Shown here: piece after piece, positions 8,935-15,644 of the stretch | Layout of the letters: each line of letters starts with the position of its first letter | Numbering within the stretch: the first letter of the stretch is position 1 | Assembly: GCA_003339415.1 (NCBI GenBank) | Contig: PDHQ01000565.1 | Span: forward strand, 1 to 15,644 | Reading direction: 5' to 3' | DNA from: Ophiocordyceps camponoti-saundersi (nom. inval.) | Taxonomy: Eukaryota; Ascomycota; Sordariomycetes; Hypocreales; Ophiocordycipitaceae | Length of the DNA stretch: 15,644 nt | The notes under the pieces: generated by a model | Told to the model about the DNA's origin: nothing | The model's input: the letters and a program-made list of their open reading frames with translations, nothing else | Database searches by the model: none | Made by a program: the position numbers and the translations under genes

Positions 8935-10040
8935 TTTTATTTAAAAGAGATTAGTTTATTACTTAAGTTAAAGATAATTAAATAAAAATAGTTACGAATA
9001 ATTAAACCTAAGAGGAAATAAAAATCGGGGAAGAAGATAAAGTTACGATTCTTAGGAAGATCTTTAATTAATACTAAAATTATACTTATTAAAAAAGGAG
9101 GGATTATTATTACTAAAGCGGCTATTATATATTTACGAATAGCTAGTCTTCTATAAATAGAATAATATTCGATATATATTCCTTTATAAAGTTAAATTTA
9201 AAGCTTTTATTAAGAGTTAAGAATATTAATTTTATAAGGGATCGAGAATCCTTATCCTAATAGAACTCTAGTAGGAAGATACTCGATAACCTAAGCGCTA
9301 GCTTTAAACTTACTAACGTAAAACTTACCGTTAATTTTACTAATAATATATAAAGTAAAGGTAGCTTAACCGTAAGTTAAAGCTAATCTAATATTATTTA
9401 AGCTTTAAATTATTATTAGATTATAATTAATATTATTAAACTTATTAAATAAGTTTTTCCTAATAAGGGATTTATTTATTTTAATATCGATATATATTTT
9501 TATAGCGTTAGATAGTTTATTTTTACTAAATACTAAAATCTTCGTATAAGAAAAATAGGAAACTTATTCTAAAGGAAAATTAGTTATTTAAGGAGTAGCT
9601 TTAATAATAGGAAGGTTTTTAGGAAAGAGGTTTCTAATAATATCGAAAGGTTTTATTTTATATTTCTTAAAATCTAAAATAAGATAATATAAGTTATTAG
9701 CTAATTACTTATCTTTTTTAGCTTTAGATAATTTAGATAAGTTAGTTTTATTATCCGGATTATATTCTAAAATATTAAGGATTATATTATATATTTCGGA
9801 AAAGATTATAAAGACTTTATTAATATTAAAATCTTATTCGGTAAGTTCGTAAGTAAGATTAATAAAGATAGGATTACCTTTTAAGCCTTCTCCGTTTTTC
9901 TTTAGAAAAGGCTATTTTATCTTTACTTTAAACTTAATATTTTTATCGAAAGGTTTCCGGGTATTATCTATTAGCTTTCTAAGGAAATTATTTAGTTTAC
10001 GATTTAGTTAGCGGTCCGGATTTCGTAAGGATTTCTCCTT
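8928..10040 (-). pseudogene. Protease-containing region of the element (pro)
   Basis: The minus-strand frame from about 10040 down to 8928 has long stretches with few stops, for example 9960-9560. The N-terminal half is a charged linker (KPFDKNIKFKVKIK near 9960, KAKKDK near 9710). Then come IYIDIKINKS (9494) and LALTYG (~9390), and EYLPTRVLLG near 9270. The last resembles the VLLG(R)DFL end of retropepsins, so a protease is likely, although I cannot point to a clear D-T/S-G. A linker typical of fungal Gypsy elements follows: IIPPF (~9100), KNRNFIFFPDFYFLLG (~9050). The frame is one step (-1) from pol and one step from gag. Confidence 0.65.
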
Positions 10041-11250
10041 AGAATTATTTACCTTACGTTTATATTAAAGTAACTTATCTAAAGCTATATACTAAATAGC
10101 GTTATTTTATAAATTACCTTATATTCCTTTAATTAGCTTAGTTTAGAAGTTCGGAATAAGTTATTTATATTTATATACTTAGTTATCTAAGGTATCTTCG
10201 CTAGTTAGCTATTAGAAAGTTTCTTAAAAAAGGATATTAAGATAGGAAAAGATAATTATTAGTATAGATTATTTAGGATAAAAAGCTACTCGAGCTATTC
10301 TTTTTATTTTAGATATTTATAATCGGAAGTTTTTTCTAATAAGTATATCTTAAAATATAAAGCTTTATTTTTATATAGTAAAAGCGGTAATATTAAGTTA
10401 AATAGTAAACTTTTTTTAAAAAGCTTTTACTTATCCTTAGATTCCTAAACTAGGAAAGGTAAGTTCTAATTTAATTTAGGGGTTTAGATCTCCGGAATAC
10501 TATTCTATAATATAACCTCGGAGAAGAGAGGGAATAAGTTATATAAGTTTATCTACGTAATCCTTACTTTAAGTAGTAACTTATTTTAAAGCGTTTATAA
10601 ATCGGTTAATACTCCGGTAAATAATAGTTCGATTAGTTTCTTTAATCTAATTAAAAATAATATTAAAAATATTAATAAGCTTAAATTATCCGATATCTTT
10701 AGCTTATAACTTAACTTATTATCTAAATAGTTTCTATAATTTTAATTAATTATATAATTATATAATTATAAATTATTATTTAGGTTAATATATTTAAGGT
10801 AATCTAAGTTTTAAGGTATAATATTATAGGAGTAAAGTATATTATTAATTATTTATATTATTTTTTCCTTTTTCGCGGAAAGTAGAGGAGGTTTTCCGGA
10901 ATTAAACGATATTATAAGAGGGTTTAGAAAATACTACCTCGTCGAGGTATTTTTCCTTAAGGTAAATAGTTCTCTTTTTAGAGAGGATTCTTATAGCGTA
11001 AAGGTTTTCTTACCTTTATTTTAAGAGGAGGTTTCCTCCTTACCTTTTTCCTAAAAAGGGACTCCGGTATTTTCCTTACCTTTTTCCGGTAAAGTAAGTA
11101 GCTTACCTTTTCCTTTAGTATTACTTATAGTTCGAAGGTATTCTTAAATAAAGGGTAGCTAATTTTCTAGGGGAATTTTAAGTAAGTAAGGGATACTATT
11201 AGATATATACCTTAATTAATTTACTTATTTAAATAATCGATTATAGTTTA
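10020..11250 (-). pseudogene. gag: Gag-like region
   Basis: On the minus strand a frame from about 11250 to 10020 (roughly 400 codons) can be followed with only RIP-type stops. The N-terminal part is rich in Lys, Glu, Gly, Ser and Thr (TKGKGKLLTLPEKGKE from 11119). The later part reads FNLILPLLLYKNKALYFK (~10400) and KKLSNS (~10220). Position directly after the 5' LTR and before the protease, and the length, fit a Gag polyprotein that forms the particle and binds RNA. No CCHC zinc knuckle is visible; its Cys codons (TGY) would all read TAY after RIP. The assignment rests on position and composition. Confidence 0.55.
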
Positions 11251-11652
11251 CTATAATATTTAGATTAGTTAGGAAAAATTTAATTATAATAGGTAACTTA
11301 GTTCCTTAGGGATTATCCTAATATAATAAATATTTTCTAATAGGCCTTATTTCCCTATATTATAAAGGAGGAAATTTACTTTTAAAAAGGTAAGGTTTCT
11401 TTACTATTTTATAAGTATTAAAAATATAAGCTTCTTTTTTCTTAGCTATAACTTCTTCCTCGATTACCTTAAGGAGTTTAGGGGTAAAGAAATAGTATAT
11501 AGCTAAGGTTAAGTAATAAATATAGTAAAGCTTTCTTCTAAGCTAAAAATCTACGCTTATAAAGTTTTATTAGTAAAAAATATTTTAAGTTTAACTTACT
11601 ACCTTAATAGCTAGAAATCTATAAGTTAGTAAAATATAAAATTATTATTAGT
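11251..11652 (-). other. Leader between 5' LTR and gag
   Basis: Purely AT-rich DNA with no clear frame. On the coding strand the bases after the LTR read ACTAATAATAATTTTA. A tRNA primer site starting TGG would read TAG or TAA after RIP, so the site may be here, but I cannot match it to a tRNA. Confidence 0.5.
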
Positions 11653-12256
11653 TAATATACGCTTATACGTATAATTTACTAATAGTTATATATACTAAGC
11701 TAGCTATTAGATATAGTATATAGAAAAAGGAGATAAGCTAGCTACTAATTATAAAATTATAAAATAGCTATTATAAAAAGTATAAATATAGGTAAAAGTT
11801 TTTTAAAAATTAAAATAGTAATTATAAAAAAATCTAAATTATTACTTAAAAGAATACTAAGCTAATTATATAGCTAGGAGCTTAAGGAAGATTTCCTAGT
11901 ATAATCTTAAAAGTATTTATTTAAAGGGATTTTACGGTAATTTCTAAGTATATTAGTAAAATAGAGATTTCCTAGTACGCGGTAATTTCCTAATATACGG
12001 GGATTTCCTAGTAAAATCCGAAGATTTCTAAAAGTATATTTTAATACTAGATCCTATTAGAAATCTTAGTAAAATCCTAAAAGTTATTATAGAGAAATCC
12101 TAAAAGGAAATCTTAGTAATTTCCTAAGCGTAAAAGTAATAAAGTTTCTAAGGGAAATCCGAGTAAAATCCTAAGGCGGGAAATCCTAGGAAATCTTAGG
12201 GAAATATTATAAGAGGTTAGGCGATTTATAAGGGTGTTATTACACGTCCTATATTA
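11653..12256 (-). repeat. Long terminal repeat, 5' LTR in element orientation
   Basis: It is 604 bp, the direct repeat of 2061-2664, with no length difference. For the first ~250 bp this copy almost always has T or A where the other has C or G; further on the bias is mixed. Near its end (12235-12246) it keeps TG and CA dinucleotides (GTGTTATTACACG) that the other LTR has lost, a rare escape from RIP. The LTR on this side would have driven transcription of the element leftwards. Confidence 0.95.
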
Positions 12257-12261
12257 CTCTC
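12257..12261. repeat. Target-site duplication CTCTC (right)
   Basis: It directly follows the LTR and matches 2056-2060. It is also the first five bases of outer repeat copy B, and the same five begin copy A at 540. Confidence 0.88.
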
Positions 12262-12957
12262 CCTAAGTAATAATTAAATTTATAAAGTTTAAGTTAGATA
12301 TCTTAAGAGAGTAAGGGCACTAGGCTAAAAGCGGTTAGGTTTATTATATTCTTCGGGAAAAAAGCTTCTTAAAGATACCCTTTTTATCTTTATAGCTTAT
12401 TTATAGAATATTATAGAGTAGATTAAAGTTATAATATATATAGGTGGTAGTATATAACTATAAAGTTAAAGAAAAAAACTTAAAACTTTGAAAATTTTTT
12501 TAAATATAAGGAAAAAAGGTAAGGGTACTTAGTAATTAGCTTAGAAAAGCGCCTTACGCTACGTATCCGGTCATAGACCTACTTTTCGTAGATATACCTT
12601 CCTTATATTTTTAGAATATTTTTTAGTAGTAAAGTTTAAAGGTTTACTTAAAACCTCGTATTACTTATAAAGAGGGGTAGGTATAAAGAGCTCTTTTCCG
12701 TTAACTTAAAGAAAAAACTAGGGAAAAGAGGGGAAAAAGTGGGGAAAATTATATAAGATTTCTAATAGCTAAGGCTATAATATATTTTTTTCCTAAAATT
12801 TTAGCTATTTATTATCTATTTTAAATTAATTCTTAAAGGAAATAGAGATATATTTCTACTACTTACTAAAGTATATTTCGCGAAAGTAGCTAGCGCGGGG
12901 TAAAGTACACTTTATACCTTAAAGAATTTAAAAAAAAGGTATAGGGTAAGAAAAAAA
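12257..12957. repeat. Outer direct repeat, copy B (~700 bp)
   Basis: This is the second copy of 540-1247, in the same orientation. It shares the ACTAGGCTAAAAGC block, CTTTGAAAATTTTTTTAAAT and the GCGGGGTAAAGTA end. The retrotransposon is inserted exactly where this copy begins. I see no sequence before 2056 that clearly continues the homology upstream, so the insertion is at or very near the repeat edge. TG and CA are nearly as rare as elsewhere, with exceptions such as GGGCACTAGG (12312) and GTCATAG (12570). Confidence 0.85.
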
Positions 12958-13720
12958 TATAATTTTAAAATAGAGAAAGTTTCTTTATAGTTAAAAAGCT
13001 ATATTTATATTTTTCTAAAAATTTATTTTTTTATTATTATAGTATTATTTAAATTAAAAGAGAAATTATATAATATAGCTACTTATTCTTTTTATATAAT
13101 ATATTTTATAAAAGCGGTATTAGTAATAATAAAATATAAAAAAGATATATAAATATAAAAAGTTTTTTACGCTATAAGATATCTTTTTTATATAATTATA
13201 AGTAACTCTTATATATTTTATAAATCCCGCGCTTATAGTAACGCGGATATAAACTTCTTATTTTTATATTATAAGCGGACTCCGCTCCTTCTATTACCCT
13301 ATAGCGATAGCCTTAAGCCGCGCCTAAAGTAACTCTAAAAGGGAGGGCGATATTATATAAGTTAATCGTAACCGTAAAAATTTTTTACCTAAAATATAGC
13401 TTTACTCTAAATTATAGTAAACTTAAACCTAAAAGTTTACTATACTTTTTACCTTATTAAAAGCTAAGGTAAGTATTAGTAAGATTATTTCGGAGGACGC
13501 TTTAATTTTTATATAAGTAATTATTAAATAAGTAGCGGAGTCTAAAAGGGTTTAAGGAGGCGCCCCCCTTACTCTAACTCTATTAATTAATAGTATTTTT
13601 TTAGCTATTATAGCCGTAATTTCCTCTTTTTTTTATAGCTTTAGGGGAAGCGGAACTCCTTTAATATAAGCTATAATTATAGCTAAAGCGCTAAAGAAAA
13701 CTATTAAAAAATAAGTTTCT
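12958..13720. other. Right flank, part 1: RIP-type DNA with a more GC-rich patch
   Basis: Up to 13220 it is simple AT-rich DNA. From 13225 to 13580 CpG-containing words become frequent (CCCGCGC, AAGCCGCGCC, GGAGGCGCCCCCC). A small hairpin, CCGCG...CGCGG, lies at 13227-13246. No reading frame is convincing. It may be the remnant of another, unidentified repeat. Confidence 0.5.
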
Positions 13721-14640
13721 AAGCGATATAAGCGTTAGCTTATAATTTACTTTAACTTTATTATTACTTTATTTTAAGTTTAAAGCCTTAAGGTAATTAT
13801 AATAAGCGTTAATTATAAACTTTATAAGTAAGGCTAAGCTTTTATAATAAGGAAATTACTTAATAGTAATATTATAATAATATTCTAAAATATTATTTAT
13901 AAGCTTTAGTCTAATCTAAAATAGCTTTATATTATTTTCGGAGAAAAGGTACGCTTTACTAGTAAAGGTTATACTCTTATCGTAAAAGAGGTGCTAGTAT
14001 AAGCCTTATAATAAGGCAGTAAGGAAGCTTTTTAAAAAAAGATTAAATTATTAAATAAGGTTTTAGTAATATAACTATATATAAAAAAATATTATTTAGA
14101 AACTTAGTAAAGCTCCCTTATAATTATTATTAATAATATAATAGATATAAACTAAATTTATAATAAAAGTATAATAATATAAGCGGAGATTTTTAATATA
14201 AAACCTTATAAGCTAAAAATCTAACCTCGGTAATATTTTAAATATTACTAGCTTAGATATATTACTAAATACTATATAGCGAAGCTATAATATAGCTAGT
14301 ACTCCGCCTCTCTATATATAGAGGGTAAGTTAGCTTACTTTATAATATATAGAAAAAAACTATATTATTACCTTTTTTATTAAGAGATTTATTTTAAGTA
14401 AAATTAACTTTACCTTAAAATAAGAGCGGCGTAGGACCGGGCGAAAAATATTTATATTTCCTAACCCTAGAGATTTATAAACTGAAATTTTATATATATT
14501 ACCCCTCCTCCCCCTTTAGCGCTAACTAGAGTCTAGTAATAGCTAGGGCGGAAATACTAGAAAGTAAATATAATAGCTCCGCTTCTAACCCCCTTTTTAA
14601 ACTTATTTATAGCTCCGCTACGATAATTAGGCCGCTTTTT
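13721..14640. other. Right flank, part 2: unassigned, possible dead coding sequence
   Basis: One + strand frame from about 13680 to 14220 reads as protein-like in places (for example FRRKGTLY, then SYRKRGASIS around 13940-14000) with TAA/TAG stops. I cannot identify a family and other frames are not excluded. The words CTCCGC and GCTCCGCT recur between 14300 and 14620. A perfect palindrome, CTCTATATATAGAG, lies at 14310-14323. Confidence 0.3.
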
Positions 14641-15644
14641 AAAACTAGCTATTATAAAATTTATTATAAGCTAGTAAAACTTTTATATATTTTTTAATTA
14701 TATTAATAAAGCCTTAATCGAATAAATTATTTAAAATATTATAATTAAGTATAAAAATTTAATTTATAATAATAATAATACTTAAGAAAATAAATAGCTA
14801 TATAAACTTTATATTAAACTTAGATTATATATACTCTTATTATTATAAACTCCGCTTTAGAGGAAATATTAGCTTCCTAATTATTTATTATTACCGGACT
14901 TATTTAAGGTATAGAGTATTAGGTGCGGACTTAGTTTAGCTCTAAACTAAGGTAACGCTTAAGGGGAGGGTTTTACTCTAAGTTCTCCGGTTTTTCTTAC
15001 TCCTAAAATATATATAAGATAGTTCTAAGCTATATTAAGTATACTAGCGTATAAATATTATTATTATTATTATATAATTATAAGGCTATTATTAGGTTTT
15101 CTTTTAAATTTTTTATTTAAATAAGGGAAGTTTTTTAAGGAAAATAATAAAAAAAAGAATAAATAAAGAAATATAATTTAAAATAAAAAATCTTATAAGA
15201 AAGTATAAAAAATTTATTATTTTACGATATTTAGTTTATATTTTTTACGCTATTATTAAAGGAGTTTTTTTTTTAAAAAAATTAAAATTTTATTTATATT
15301 TTAGTTTTCTATGCGAAAAAAAAACTTAATAATAAAAAAAAGGTAAAAAAGGAAAAATAATTTATAGCTAGGGCTATAATAAGCTTACTAAGCTAGAAGA
15401 AATATACTATATAGAAGGAGCTCTTATATATCTTTTAAATTTTTTAAATTATTTTTTTTCTTTTAATTAAGCTTAAAAACTAAATGTTAGTATTTTAAGG
15501 GTTTAGTATAAGGTAGCAAATAAAATATTTATTATTATTTTTTATAATTTATATAAAAATATTTAAAAAATAAAACCTTATAAAGTATAGCTATTTACGC
15601 TTACTAGCGTAAAAAAGTCCTTAAATTATATTCTTCTTTCTACT
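14641..15644. other. Right flank, part 3: AT-rich DNA without a recognisable gene
   Basis: It contains a (TTA)n run at about 15057-15073 and long A and T homopolymers from 15100 onwards. A few TG or CA dinucleotides survive near 15310, 15484 and 15514. Nothing matches the retrotransposon or the outer repeat. Confidence 0.5.

Larger units (their letters stand above)
2061..12256 (-). mobile_element. Full-length Ty3/Gypsy chromovirus LTR retrotransposon, RIP-inactivated
   Basis: The element is 10,196 bp, with two 604-bp LTRs and a CTCTC target duplication. Coding remnants on the minus strand run gag-like, protease, RT, RNase H, integrase, GPF/FKPG linker, chromodomain. Integrase placed before a C-terminal chromodomain is the chromovirus order. 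The internal region (about 9 kb) is long for this group because of 2.8 kb between chromodomain and 3' LTR, which holds an extra frame and repeats. All coding parts carry many TAA/TAG stops. TG is replaced by TA throughout, which also explains why the LTR ends read TA...TA rather than TG...CA. The element is structurally complete but cannot encode working proteins. Confidence 0.95.

Noticed and set aside
11620..11652. tRNA primer-binding site next to the 5' LTR
   Set aside because: The coding strand reads ACTAATAATAATTTTA after the LTR. RIP would hide a TGG start, and no tRNA 3' end can be matched with confidence.
13680..14220. A + strand protein-like frame in the right flank
   Set aside because: Short pieces look coding, but I recognise no domain and the stop density is not clearly lower than in other frames. 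It is kept only as a low-confidence remark in the flank entry.
1..15644. CRISPR array, tRNA or rRNA genes
   Set aside because: No spaced identical repeats with unique spacers, no cloverleaf with the conserved GTTCRA-type arm, and no rRNA-like blocks were seen.

Overview
The window looks like heterochromatic, transposon-filled DNA from a filamentous ascomycete (Pezizomycotina) that has been heavily altered by repeat-induced point mutation (RIP). CpA and TpG dinucleotides are almost absent on both strands (a few dozen by eye in 15.6 kb), TpA is everywhere, ATG hardly occurs, and CpG survives. No open gene, tRNA, rRNA or CRISPR array is visible. Every coding trace is a pseudogene full of TAA/TAG stops, of the kind produced from CAA, CAG and TGG codons.

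The centre is one complete LTR retrotransposon at 2061-12256, coding on the minus strand. It has two 604-bp LTRs (2061-2664 and 11653-12256) and a 5-bp target duplication CTCTC (2056-2060 and 12257-12261). Reading the minus strand, the order is LTR, a gag-like region (about 11250-10020), a protease region (about 10040-8928), then RT, RNase H, integrase, GPF/FKPG linker and chromodomain (8928 to about 5500). This is the layout of a Ty3/Gypsy chromovirus (Metaviridae). Gag, protease and RT-integrase lie in three successive frames, each displaced by -1. A correctly phased A AAA AAG heptamer sits at the second frame change (8934-8928).

Between the chromodomain and the 3' LTR there are a further 2.8 kb. 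They hold a long pyrimidine tract on the coding strand (5255-5462), then a further sense-strand frame of about 550 codons (5250-3580) that I do not recognise. A three-copy 33-35 bp repeat and a short low-stop segment follow. This extra frame is the most unusual part of the element.

The retrotransposon sits in older repeat DNA. A ~700-bp direct repeat occurs at 540-1247 and again at 12257-12957, and the insertion is exactly at the left edge of the second copy. The left end of the window is an 11-bp tandem array (1-246) that contains no RIP target. The right flank (12958-15644) is RIP-type AT-rich DNA with a few more GC-rich patches and nothing I can assign.

The likely order of events is: spread of the ~700-bp repeat, insertion of the chromovirus into it, then RIP of everything. 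The two LTRs have the same length and, as far as I aligned them by eye, differ only by transitions, so their divergence measures RIP and not age.
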